This document shows, piece after piece, positions 52,730-63,823 of a stretch of DNA of 64,000 nucleotides. The notes below the pieces were generated by a model, which ran no database searches, had not been told where the DNA came from, and was given only the letters and a program-made list of their open reading frames with translations. The stretch is taken from assembly GCA_032622095.1 (NCBI GenBank), contig CP136068.1, positions 147,945,365 through 148,009,364 of the forward strand, read 5' to 3'. The position numbers and the translations under genes were made by a program. This stretch comes from Siphonodentalium dalli (Eukaryota; Mollusca; Scaphopoda; Gadilida; Siphonodentaliidae). Positions within the stretch are counted from its first letter, which is position 1; each line of letters begins with the position of its first letter.

Positions 52730-53057
52730 GGGGAGGGGGGGGGGGGGGCTCGGTGGCTCAATCGGTTAGGGGTACAACTCCAAGCCGTTTCGTCTTCCAG
52801 CGCTGGCGATAAGGGTTCAAATCCACGTTTCCATCGTGGACTTTGTAACTCGAAATCGTTATCTGGGAAAGTTGCCAGTTACTTGCCGATGGCCGGTGGT
52901 TTTCCGCACATGGTCGACGAGTTTATCAGCCATTGAAATCACTGTTAGATTAGCCGTAAGTGTGCGGATTTCCCCCACCATTAAAACTGGCAATTTCGTA
53001 ATATGGCCTTAGTGGCTAAAGCGACATAAAACCCCAATCAATCAATCAATCAATCAA
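52730..53057 (+). mobile_element. tRNA-derived SINE with (TCAA)n tail and 13-bp target duplication
   Basis: Head GGTGGCTCAATCGGTTAGGG (A box) and GGGTTCAAATCC (B box) spaced as in a tRNA, a central domain (AGTTGCCAGTTACTTGCCGA, TTCCCCCACCATTAAAACTG), and the tail AAAGCGACATAAAACC then (TCAA)n. TCTTAGGTCAGTG at 52717-52729 is repeated at 53058-53070. The tRNA part could drive pol III transcription, but this is not a tRNA gene. Confidence 0.9.
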
Positions 53058-53637
53058 TCTTAGGTCAGTGCATTTATGAGAATTAAGTGCCAAACCTCAA
53101 ACTAATTGCAAGACAATGTTTCTTAGCAAGTCTATTAACCAATTATAAACAACATACTAAAAATCTAAAAGGATCAAGAAAGGCGAAATTAATAAATTTT
53201 GTGAAATAAATTTAGTAAAAGTTGGTAAAATACCCATTTTATAGCTTTTCAAATATGTTTATAAAAAACTTCATTTCACATGTCCTTCCATTTATATATC
53301 CATTTTGTTGAGTACACAATCCTGATTACAGAACAGCAAACATTTTCCAGATACGTTGAGAATTTTTCGAGTTATATGCCTCAAAATTGGGAGTTTGTCT
53401 AATTTCGGAGCCTCAATTTCTGAAGAATTAGCTAAAATCCATATTTTAGGATTTAGTATTTTAAAAACTAGAGAACAATGAAGGGATATCTTACTGTTGT
53501 ATTAGTACCTTTACTATATTGCGCACAAAAAAATTATTTCTTTATATATATCCTTTTATTTCCTCCGTTAACGAAGAGCTGTTACAATATATTTTAAATG
53601 TTTACACAATTGCAATGAACAAATGAACGAATACAAC

Positions 53638-53668
<31 letters not shown>

Positions 53669-53690
53669 AAAAAAAAAAAAAAGAAAGAAA
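53638..53690. repeat. poly-A tract
   Basis: Two long A runs parted by GT, then AAAGAAAGAAAAAGG, in the left arm of R; I see no matching T run in the right arm, so it may be a later insertion or expansion. Confidence 0.7.
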
Positions 53691-55591
53691 AAGGAATATG
53701 TAAGTAAACAAACATTAATGTGTGTGGTAGACAGATAAGCCAGCCACACACTAAATATTCTTAAACAAAATGTGTGTTCCATTGTATGGACTTAGCCAAA
53801 TTTGCCTTGTGACACAGAACTGGTGTGATGAAATACCATATTTGAGGTCATACAACTCAATAAATTGATATCCATATGCCCTGTATTTCTCATAACCTCT
53901 TACGTATACTGGGTTAAATACACTGCCCTGGAATTGCTAAACACATATGTGCCATAATCAACGTATGGCCCGGCCCTATGAATCCTTTGTATTGTCTTTT
54001 CCAAAAATGCCATTTTGGTGTTTTTGTCCATTTTAAAGTTTTTTGTGTGTGCACAAATAGTAAACAACAATGAATACAATTAGTGTTTAATGTGTAAAAT
54101 CATTTGAAAGTTCCTCCTAAAACACTTAGTGTTGGAAAAAATATGATTAAATTGGTTATGTGACGGAATGTAGAAGTTGAATACAGAACGCAATCTCAAT
54201 ACATGTTTATTCTTCGGAAGCACAGGTCGTTATGACACAAATAGCACACACACGATTCACTGTCCCGGTCAGTTAATTAACACTGCTCACTGCGCGCGTG
54301 GGCCAGCAGTCGCACATGATTATGATATACTCTAGGGTGATTGTCCGAGATATCCCCGACAGGTTATGCCAAAAAACAGTTACTGGATTTCACATATTTT
54401 TCAAGAAACTGACTCCAAATTTGAATGTTGATAACGGGGTAGGTGAAATCACAAAGGCTATGATCTTGTCACCATATTCTAGTCATTGGAGCCAAAGGGT
54501 TGTTTTATTCCAGTTTGTGCAGATTATTCTTGCATGGCAAACAGTTTAGTACTTTAATAATTATTAGATGTTTATTTAGAACTTTATCAGCATGTTATAT
54601 AGAACCAGCCCGAAATAATGATTCGCCAGTTCGCCATTGAGTTACAACAAAAAGGATCGTAGCTCTAAATATGAACATCAAAACAGGAAGCAGTTTACTC
54701 TGTATGAAAGAATAAGGTTTGTAGGAGCTGGTGATGTTAAAGTTGTATGCATCAAGGTCCATACTTTCTAGATTTTGTCAATATGGTTTCCCCTACCCCA
54801 TTTTTTCAGATATTCAAATTTGGCATCAGTTTCCAGAAAAATTACTGAAATTCAGTGACATTCATTGACATATCCAACATAAGGCATTTATTTCAACACT
54901 AAAGTGTTTCAGGAGGAAAGTTCAAATGATTTTGCTCATTAAACATACATTGTTTTTACAATTTATACACAAAAACCTTTAAAAATGAACAAAAAACGCC
55001 CCAAAAAGCCATTTTTAGATGAGTCAATTCTAAAGATTCATAGGGCCATAATTTGATTTTCTACACCATGATTTGGGAAATTCCTTTACAATGTGTTTAA
55101 CGATGTATACTTAAGTGATTATGAGAAAGACAGGGAATATGGATATATAATTATTGATTTGTATGACATCAAATATGCTATTTCATCACGCCGGTTCTGG
55201 ACCACAGGCAAATTTGGCTGTCCATACAATGGTGAAACACACATTTTGTATAAGAATATTTTTGTCCTCTCAATCATAGATGCATAAAGAAATCATATTT
55301 TGTGCACAACATAGAGAGGAAATAACTAAAACAACAAGGAATCCCTTCATTTTCTTTATTTTTTAAAATACAAGACCATAAAAAATGGATTTTAACTAAT
55401 TTTGAGAAATTGAGCCTCCGAAATTAGACAAACTCCAAATTTTGGAGGCACATAACTAAAAAAATACTGAACGTATCTAGGAAAGGTTTTCTGTTCTGTA
55501 ATCAGGGTTGTGCACTCTACAAAATGGATGTATAAATGGAAGGACATGTGAAAGGAAGTTTTTTATAAACGTCCTTAAAAAGCTATAAAAT

Positions 55592-56862
55592 GGGTGTCAG
55601 ACCGGTTTTCCGAAGACCTATTACTACGAAGGCCCACAACTCCGAAGACCCGATTCTACGAAGGCCCACAACTCCGAAGACCCGATTCTCCGACGGCCCA
55701 CAACTCCGAAGACCCGATTCTCCGACGGCCCATAACTCCGAAGATCCGATTCTCCGAAAGCCCATAACTCCGAAGGGCCGATTCTCCGAAGACCTATAAC
55801 TCCGAAGACCTATAACTCCGAAGGGCCGATTCTCCGACGGCCCATAATCCGAAGGTCCGATTCTCCGAAGGTCCGATTCTCCGAAGATTTTGTTTTATTG
55901 GGGTATTATCGTTTACTAAATAGTGTACAGTCCAGTGGCGAAGCCAAGGGGTCCCAAAATTCCCACTGCCCCCATTAAACCTCTACTTGCTATTTCAGAC
56001 AATATGGGCCCCTACCAAAACATGTCCAATGTCATGTAAACGCCCGGAAATCGTTCATGAGGCATCAAAATATTCAAACTTTTCCTACTGCCCCCACCTA
56101 AATGGGAATCCTGGCCCGCCACTGACTATACACCAGATACTATAACGTCACATTGGCCCATGAGATGCCAGAGTAAAATGTACAGGGTTGAACGTGGAAG
56201 AACTTGTCGCCCCTGTGCATGTTAGGCTACTCTGACATTCTTGCAGCGTTTCGTTATAATATACCCGGTGCACACCAGTGGCGGCGCCATGGTTCCCATT
56301 TAGGGGTGCACATTAATTAGCATATGTGGGGGATATGTGGGGGGATATATCATGCACATGATATGCCGAAAGCATATCACGAAGGCCTGATTTGGGGAGC
56401 GCATACATGGGAGGGGTCACCCCCAATCGTTGGTCCGGGGGCTCCCCTGGGCAGGAACACTGTGAATATTTGAATGCCTAGGAGGGATTTCCTGACGTTT
56501 ACATGACATTTGACATGTTTTTTGGGGGCGGTCTTCCCTAGGGCCCCATTGACCCCGCCACTGGACTGTACACTATTTAATAAGCGATAAAACATGATCT
56601 TCGGAGAATCGGACCTTCGGAGAATCGGATCTTCGGAGAATCGGCCCTTCGGAGTTATAGACCTTCGGAGTTATGGGCGTTCGGAGTTATAGGCCTTCGG
56701 AGTTATGGGCTTTCGGAGTTATGGGTCTTCGGAGTTATGGGATTTCGGAGAATCGGGACTTCGGAGTTATGGGCTTTCGAGAATCGGGGCGTCGGAAAAT
56801 CTGACCTTCGGAGAATCGGACCTTCGGAGTTATGGGTCTTCGAAAAAACGCTACGTAACCAT
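55592..56862. mobile_element. insertion in the right arm of R with inverted CCGAAGACC arrays
   Basis: Interrupts ATAAAATGGGT / ATAAAATGAGT (likely 9-11 bp target duplication). The ends share GTTTT(CC/TT)CGAAGACC inverted. Both ends are arrays of ~16-bp words (CTCCGAAGACCCGATT and inverse). The centre has an inner inverted repeat AAATAGTGTACAGTCCAGTG and two pieces bounded by CAGTGGCG / CGCCACTG (55933-56124, 56276-56564), termini typical of hAT MITEs. Confidence 0.65.
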
Positions 56863-57067
56863 AAAATGAGTATTTTACCAAATTTGGACAAATTTATTTC
56901 ACAAAATTGATCAATTTCGCATTTCTTGATTCTTGTTGATTTTTAGTATATTATTTGTGATGGGTTAAAGTACTTATTCCCACTGAGAAACTTTGTGTTG
57001 CAATTATTTTGAGGTGAAACCATAAATGCACTGGACTATGTCTTCGGCTTCTGACCAAGTTCGGATT

Positions 57068-57790
57068 TAGCCTTGTACCGTCACCATGATTGTGTGTTGG
57101 GCGCCTCACCATTATTGAGGCTGACCTATATTGAGGGGAGTGGGGTGGGTGGATTTAGCCTTGTACGGTCACCATGATTGTGTGTTGTGCGCCTCACCAT
57201 TATTGGGGCTGACCTATTGAGGGGAGTGGGGTGGATGGATTTAGCCTTGTACCGTACGTCACCATGATTGTGTGTTGGGCGCCTCACCATTATTGGGGCT
57301 GACCTATTGATGGGAGTGGGGTGCATCGATGTATTTAGCCTTGTACCGTACGTCACCATGATTGTGTGTTGGGCGCCTCACCATTATTGGGGCTGACCTA
57401 TTGATGGGAGTGGGGTGCATCGATGTATTTAGCCTTGTACCGTACGTCACCATGATTGTGTGTTGGGCGCCTCACCATTATTGGGGCTGACCTATTGATG
57501 GGAGTGGGGTGCATCGATGTATTTAGCCTTGTACCGTACGTCACCATGATTGTGTGTTGGGCGCCTCACCATTATTGGGGCTGACCTATTGATGGGAGTG
57601 GGGTGCATCGATGTATTTAGCCTTGTACCGTACGTCACCATGATTGTGTGTTGGGCGCCTCACCATTATTGGGGCTGACCTATTGATGGGAGTGGGGTGC
57701 ATCGATGTATTTAGCCTTGTACCGTACGTCACCATGATTGTGTGTTGGTGCCTCACCATTATTGGGGCTGACCTATTGCATGAGGGGAGT
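57068..57790. repeat. 94-bp tandem repeat, about 8 copies
   Basis: Units of TTAGCCTTGTACCGTACGTC ... GGCGCCTCACCATTATTGGG ... GGGAGTGGGGTGCATCGATG; central copies are nearly identical and the edge copies shorter. No coding sense. Confidence 0.93.
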
Positions 57791-58027
57791 GGGGTGGATG
57801 AATTTAGAAAAAGCTCATCGATGGCGATACCTCCAAGGGCGGCTAAGAAGATTTTGGTTGAACTAACAAGAATTTAATATATAATATACGTAGCTTATCA
57901 ACAATCACCAGCAATTAACTAACTAACAAGAAATTACATAATGTATAACACTTGCAATAATAACGACCAAGTAAGTCAGCCTCTGAATAACTATATAACC
58001 AATATTATTAATTAGCTACGCGTTATC

Positions 58028-58170
58028 GGCCGCAATAAGTATAACGCTGCCCGCGTCATAAGTAACACAAAGTCGGCCAATAAGTAGAAAACGCGGCCAA
58101 TAAGTAACAAAAAGTCGGCCAATAAGTAGAAAACGCGGCCAATAAGTCAAGGTAACGTAAGTGACGTCAT
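58028..58170 (+). promoter_or_regulatory. promoter-like cluster: four phased CCAAT boxes and a CRE
   Basis: CGGCCAATAAGT occurs with CCAAT at 58077, 58097, 58119 and 58139 (20-22 bp apart, two helix turns), with a decayed fifth at 58028. TGACGTCA follows at 58162-58169. NF-Y sites plus a CRE are a common promoter pattern. No exon is recognised nearby, and AT-rich foldback DNA follows. Confidence 0.45.
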
Positions 58171-58285
58171 ACGCGATTGCAACGTTAACAGGTGAAACTC
58201 TCCGGTAATAATTGGCATCCCGTACTAGCTTTGATCATGTCGAACCTCGTACAACACAATTCGTCATCGCTAATTAATAAAATAC

Positions 58286-58428
58286 TTATTAATTGGTTGT
58301 TTCCATATTGACCGAGTTATGAGGCCTCGGTCTGTCGTATTGGCCTTCGGCCTGCGGCCTCAGGCCAATACGACAGACCTCGGCCTCATAACTCGGCCAA
58401 TATGGAAACAACCAATTAATAACATATA
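58286..58428. mobile_element. palindromic foldback element
   Basis: TTATTAATTGGTTGTTTCCA and CCGAGTTATGAGGCCTCGGT, GTCTGTCGTATTGGCC return inverted to TGGAAACAACCAATTAATAA, centre GGCCTGCGGCC. Nearly perfect over about 143 bp. Confidence 0.85.
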
Positions 58429-58507
58429 AAATGTAAAGCGTCACAACGCTGAAGATTGATATAAACATGGCTCAATGCATGAGACATATCGACTCTGAGT
58501 GAGCACC

Positions 58508-58860
58508 TTAACCCTTTCAGTGCCAAGTCCGATTTTTGTATCAACCCATATTTCCTTGATCATTTTTCAAATTTATTGATTATAATAATGTGATACATTG
58601 ATGGAAAGAGCTCTTAACCCATATTTCCTTGATCATTTTTCAAATTTATTGATTATAATAATGTGATACATTGATGGACAGAGCTCTAAAAGGGAGACAA
58701 TCGAGGGGGAGGCACTCTATGGTATTTCGATATGTACTGGTTCCAACACCCTACGAGATCTTTCCATCAATGTATCACATTATTATAATCAATAAATTTG
58801 AAAAATGACCAAGAAAATATGGGTTGATACAAAAATCGTACTTGGCACTGAAAGGGTTAA
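58508..58860. mobile_element. MITE family H (TTAA) with a foreign 55-bp loop
   Basis: TTAACCCTTTCAGTGCCAAG to CTTGGCACTGAAAGGGTTAA. The arm segment AACCCATATTTCCTTGATCA is doubled on the left. The loop holds 58696-58750, identical (inverted) to 51364-51418. Confidence 0.8.
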
Positions 58861-59060
58861 TGCTCAACGCCCCTTATAATTACTATTTATTTGAATAGGG
58901 AGGGGGTAAAAATATTTGATTCGAGTCGATGAAGCCACCCAACAAAGCTCAGAGTTATTAAATATCAATTTTTTTTAATCTATTATTTTTCACCCACCCG
59001 GACTTTTCCCAACCGACATTCTCTCGATAGCAAATTGCATTGAACAAAATGTTGTTGTTC
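58857..59060 (+). mobile_element. family C fragment C9, sharing TTAA with H
   Basis: TTAATGCTCAACGCCCC, then ATTACTATTTATTTGAATAG, GATTCGAGTCGATGAAGCCA and CAAAGCTCAGAGTTATTAA match the left half of family C. Confidence 0.65.
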
Positions 59061-60340
59061 AACTCGAAGTGAACTATAACTTTAAAGCGTTAAGTTTATA
59101 AGTACATAATTACATAGCAATTATCGAGAGTTAATTCGACTATATCAATTCTAATGTCTATATAGGTTTAGCGAACCACACTATATATGATAAATTGGAA
59201 TTTCCACTGAAATGAAAATTGAATCAAATCACTAAGTTATTATAACTAAAAGGATTCCTGACCAGGAATCATGATCTCAGAGGGGGTGGAATTCCTGTAA
59301 GATCCCGAAGAACTTCCTGAGAAATGCCTAACCAGGATGCAACTAATGCCACGACTTTGCACTTCACACATTAGCAATTGATGGACTTGCATATCGTCTT
59401 ATGCACGGGTTAGTCTTGTGGGTCGCCTTCGGTCTGTGAGACGCTAGCAACTGGACACTTTATATTTATAGGGTGGGCCGAATTCCTTAGAACATCATGA
59501 GACCAATGGCAAAGTTCTCAGTAATCGGAAATCGACAAAAGGCTCCGCCATAAGTCGCCCGATTCCTGAGGCCGATCAAAGTGCTCAAAAAAGTCCTGAG
59601 ATATTCCCGAGGCCAATAATGTCATCAGAATTTGAGACCGAAATATGGAAATATAAGCGATAAAATATAAAATGTTGACGACAGCAAAGACCAACACAGC
59701 CACGCGAAATGAATACGGTTACTAATTAATTGACACTAATGAGACAATATAATTACAAATAATGACGAAATACACACATCAAATGGAGTTGTCTTCCTTC
59801 GCACATGATGAAAGCAACGTTACTGCAAACATGAAAATGAAGCTGAAAGAAGTGATGAGAAATTCACTATAAACATAAAATTGTATATCTCGGTAACACA
59901 GTGTTACAAATTATTAGGATGCGATCCAGATGAACAATGTTGAAATGAATTGAAAGTACTTAGTTGGTATGAGTGTTCGCTGTAAAGCTACATTTGCGAT
60001 ATTTAGATAATGAAAACCTTGCTATCGAAGAAAAATTCGGTTGTCAAAAAGGTCACAGAGATTACATGTGTTTGTATACTTTTTTTACGATCGCGATAAA
60101 TTTACGGAATAGTGTGCAAATTTCTACTTGGAACAATATTTAAAAGGGTGGATCATAGAATAAACAAATATTGTGATATATCCGGAGGGGATTACAATAA
60201 TTTACTCCCAAAGCCGAACAAATATTAATTTAGGTTATCAAAGGGACCGTAGATCTTTAAATGATCTTAAAGGCAGGCCAGAATCACAGAATTTCGTTAA
60301 AACGGGTAAATATATAAATAAAACAAATCTATAATAAAAT
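59061..60340. other. repeat-poor stretch, nothing else recognised
   Basis: Apart from the weak frame at 59518-59727 I see no gene, tandem repeat or family member. Short inverted words (TTCCTGACCAGGAA at 59252) occur. Confidence 0.4.
59518..59727 (-). CDS. unknown frame with a membrane helix
   Basis: The frame reads YSFRVAVLVFAVVNILYFIA then YISIFRSQILMTLLAS, and ends DLWRSLLSISDY. The helix with N-x-x-Y recalls the fourth membrane helix of Cys-loop receptors, but no upstream exon, acceptor or downstream match supports this. It has no ATG start. Confidence 0.15.
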
Positions 60341-60345
60341 GGAGC

Positions 60346-60418
60346 AGGCCACTTTAACAAACGCATCGCTTTTACTATAAGATTATATCACTATAGCTAT
60401 GCGTTTGTTAAAGTAGCG
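60346..60418. repeat. short inverted repeat
   Basis: GGCCACTTTAACAAACGCAT and its inverse ATGCGTTTGTTAAAGTAGCG around a 30-bp AT-rich loop. Similar words occur at 43700-43780. Confidence 0.65.
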
Positions 60419-60854
60419 CGCTCGCTCCAAAATACAAATAATATTATATGGCTTTTGAATTGTTCCCGTTATCTAAATAGTCCGATAAATATCTTAACTA
60501 CCTTTCTGCGAGCATTCTGTAACCCAAATAAAGACGCATTGAAGTAATGAAAAATGCAACTATGAACAAACAACAAAATTCCTGATATGGTAGGAATAAA
60601 TTTGTCTGACTTCGGGCGAAAAATTTAAAACGGCTGTGACTTTGGCAAGTGTTTTTCAAATCATTTGAAGCCGGCATATCAATATTTTGTGTATTTATCG
60701 ACCTATCGTATCCGTCCCTCCAATTATGCAGACACAATTTGGAGGTTCGAATGAGTCATGTCCGTTCAATTAATTTTTTTTATTTCTATTTTTCCTCATT
60801 TTTAACGACACGTGCATTAAGCCTGAATATTCATCTTTGTTGTCAAGCAACCAG

Positions 60855-61250
60855 CGAAAGATATCATCAGGACACGAAGTAATAATATTATATTCATGTT
60901 GCCTGGTACAAACGCAAGCATTGTCAAAGATTATTACAGCAAACATACATTGACTAAACAATTAACATCTTTATTACAAAATGAACAGCTTCAAAGATAT
61001 CATCAAATCAAAAGTAATAATATTATATTCATGTTGCCTTGTAGAAACGCAAGCATTGTCAAAGAATATCAAAACAAGCATATATACATTGATTAAAAAA
61101 TAACATCTTTATTACAAAATTAACAGTTTCAATAAGATATCATCAAGTCATAAGTAATAATATTATAACGATGTTGCCTGGTACAAACCCAAGCATTGTC
61201 AAAGAGTATCATAACATGCATACATTGATTAAACTATTAACACCTAAAGT
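60855..61250. repeat. ~138-bp tandem repeat, three copies
   Basis: Copies marked by AGTAATAATATTATATTCAT, TTGCCTGGTACAAACGCAAG and AACATCTTTATTACAAAAT, with growing divergence to the right. Confidence 0.8.
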
Positions 61251-61281
61251 ACAATATAAGCAGCTTCCATTACGGGGAATG

Positions 61282-61746
61282 CATATCTGACCCGCCATAT
61301 CAAATCCAGTCGTAAGTCGGGATTGTTTTTACCCTGTGCCAATGCATTGTCTTATATATGCGAGTCGACCATAGGTCGCCTCGCATATATAAGAGAATGC
61401 ATTGGCCTAACAATTTTGTATCATTTTTTATAAGTAAATGTTTCTTACAATTTTTAGGACATAAAATAAAAAACATCCATTACCCTGCAGGGAGCCCCAC
61501 ACATATATAGAAGCATATAGAAGAGTGTCGTCTGCTCATGTTTGTCTGGGGCTCTGTATGGGTGAAATTATAAAATTGTTAAAGAATACAAGAACAAATT
61601 ATTAAAATTGTAAAAAATTGTTTGACCAATGCATTCTCTTATATATGCGAGGCGACCTATGGTCGACTCGCATATATAAGAGAATGCATTGGTACAGGGT
61701 AAAAAAATCCCGACTTACGACTGAATTTGATATGGCGGGTCACATA
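61282..61746. mobile_element. MITE family G, copy G2
   Basis: Inverted relative of G1 with the same ends (CCCGCCATATCAAATCCAGT, GATATGGCGGGTCACATAT), hairpins and centre. Confidence 0.85.
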
Positions 61747-61933
61747 TGCAATAAATTAATTAATTTGACTCGAGGATGTATGCTAAATGCACACGCGTAT
61801 ACAAAGAACTTCAAATAATTACACCTAAATAGTATCTGACTGACAGTCATTTACTACGTTACGTTATACGAGAAGTTTCCGTTAACCTTGATAATGCATT
61901 CCCTTATATATGCGAGTCTCCCATAAGGTCATC

Positions 61934-62325
61934 TTTAGGCCCACTTAATTTTCGAATTCCCAGATCAATATATGTATATTATATACCATTTGAAAGATGA
62001 AGCCCCAAAACATTGTACATTCAACTTATTCGATGCAATTGTTCTGTGATCAAGTTTCTGCACAAAGTCAATTATTTTCAATGGAAGGGGAATATTTCTA
62101 TATTTTAGTTATTCAAAATAAACTATAATTTGAATTATGTTGCATTCTGGGAGCCATAACGGGGGAAGTGATTTTATGATTTCAGCGAAAATATTACCCG
62201 ATAGGCACCTTCTGAGACACAGACGGTCCAAATGGTGATGAATTATAGTATTTAAATCATATTTTATGGCATAGATGATTGTTATTAAAAATAATCGGGA
62301 ACTCGAAAATTAAGTGAGCCTTTAA
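61934..62325 (+). mobile_element. MITE family A, copy A4
   Basis: TTTAGGCCCACTTAATTTTC to AAAATTAAGTGAGCCTTTAA with inner deletions; its last TTAA is the first TTAA of B5. Confidence 0.85.
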
Positions 62326-62587
62326 CCCTTTACCCAACAGAACGGCCCTGTGCCAATGCATTCTCTTATATATGCGAGTCGACCATAGGTCGCCTCGCAT
62401 ATATAAGAGAATGCATTAGCTTAACACATTAAAAATTATAAAATTGTTAAAGAATGTAAGAAAAAATGGTAAATGCATTCTCTTATATATGTGAGGCGAC
62501 CTATGGTCGACTCGCATATATAAGATAATTTAGGCTGTTGCAGCTTTATTTGGCCGTTTTTGGCCGGTTTGTTGGGTAAAGGGTTAA
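62322..62587 (-). mobile_element. MITE family B, copy B5 (deleted)
   Basis: TTAACCCTTTACCCAACAGA to GGTTTGTTGGGTAAAGGGTTAA; the spacer and part of the inner sequence are lost, and the second hairpin is incomplete. Confidence 0.85.
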
Positions 62588-62911
62588 CTGGAACAAGCAA
62601 TGGTTTATTTGTTTTGTAAAGATACAGTCTGAGCAATTTGGTTAATTTTTTCCAAAAGCGACACTTCCTGGTTTTGAAAGGAAACCATTTTTTATACCAA
62701 AATTAATCTACTTTATGTAACAACACAACTATATTAGTCAACAACATCAATTTTATCAACATTAAGCTTTTGTGGTTTTCTTAACGCTTCAACTATAGTT
62801 CAATATTATTTAGTTTTTAGAAATATTTTCTGCTTAAATCATTTAAATTAATTTTGACTCATGAGTTATCCCCCTTTGAAATTCAACAGCACCTAAGTTT
62901 ATACCTGTGAT

Positions 62912-63170
62912 ATAACCCTTTCTAAGCTAAATACTCATTCATGAGTTACTCATTCATGAGTAGTTATCCCATAGGAAATGTACAGATAATAAGTTCAACA
63001 AACAACCATATTATTTATTATTCCCTCCAATAAATATGAATCGTTCCGCACTTTTGTTTATCCGTCGTCTGCTTATTTTTCCTGAACACCCCATCAAGAT
63101 GTATAATAAACCATTCCAATGTATATTTTATAACTGAGTGGGATAGTCTATTTAGCATAGGAAGGGTTAA
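62912..63170 (+). mobile_element. MITE family D, copy D4
   Basis: ATAACCCTTTCTAAGCTAAA to TAGCATAGGAAGGGTTAA, with a small duplication of ACTCATTCATGAGT. A decayed inverted D copy follows at about 63218-63505. Confidence 0.8.
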
Positions 63171-63569
63171 CTACGTGGCGAAGACGCCAGAATATACGTT
63201 GATGGTATTCACCCGAGCATGCATTCGAAGTTTAAGCATATCTGTACTAAATGGATTCTCCCATCAGTTATAAAACTATGCATTGGAATGACATATTATT
63301 CATTTGGAGGGTGTTCAGGTAATAACAGTAGACGGCAGATAGAAAAAAAACACAGATAACACAAGAGCAGAATGATTCATATTAATTGGTGTGAAATTTA
63401 ATGTTCAGAAAATAAGTTCAGCAAACGACCTCGTTTGAACATATTATCTGAACATTTCCTAAGAGAACAACTCGCCAATGAGTATTTAGTATAGAAATAC
63501 CGAAATTTAAATAATATATTATTTTGGGAGCAAGCAGTCTCTTTGAAAAGCCGACGAAAATCCTATATC

Positions 63570-63823
63570 CAAGCCTTGAAATAGTGTGTCTGTCATTTGC
63601 AGAATGAGGTCACCAGAGGGTGAATTTAGTGATGCTACCCCGCATAGCGGGCTAGCATCACCAAATTCACCCTCTGGGGACCTCATTCTGTTTACACCTC
63701 AGCAGAATGAGGTTCCCAGAGGGTGAATTTGGTGATGCTAGCCCGCTATGCGGGGTAGCATCACTAAATTCACCCTCTGTGGACCTCATTCTGCAAATGA
63801 CAGACACCCTATTTCAAGGCTTG
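63570..63823. mobile_element. MITE family J, copy J10 (best preserved)
   Basis: CAAGCCTTGAAATAGTGTGT to CCTATTTCAAGGCTTG, two perfect inner palindromes around CCCGCATAGCGGGC, flanked by exact CCTATATC on both sides. Confidence 0.93.

Larger units (their letters stand above)
51438..57047. mobile_element. composite foldback element R
   Basis: Outer inverted ends AGTCCAGTGCATTTATG...CTCAAAATAATTGCAACACA at 51438-51495 and 56990-57047. A second left end starts at 53065 (CAGTGCATTTATGAGAATT). From there, about 53070-54170 returns inverted as 54860-57030, interrupted at 55592-56862. Marker pairs: TTTATAAAAAACTTC / GAAGTTTTTTATAAA and TCTAATTTCGGAGCCTCAAT with its inverse. The segment 51495-52190 is AT-rich and related in style. 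No transposase is recognised. Confidence 0.65.

Noticed and set aside
52740-52815. tRNA gene
   Set aside because: A and B boxes belong to the head of a SINE with central domain, TCAA tail and 13-bp target duplication; no clear cloverleaf with acceptor stem.
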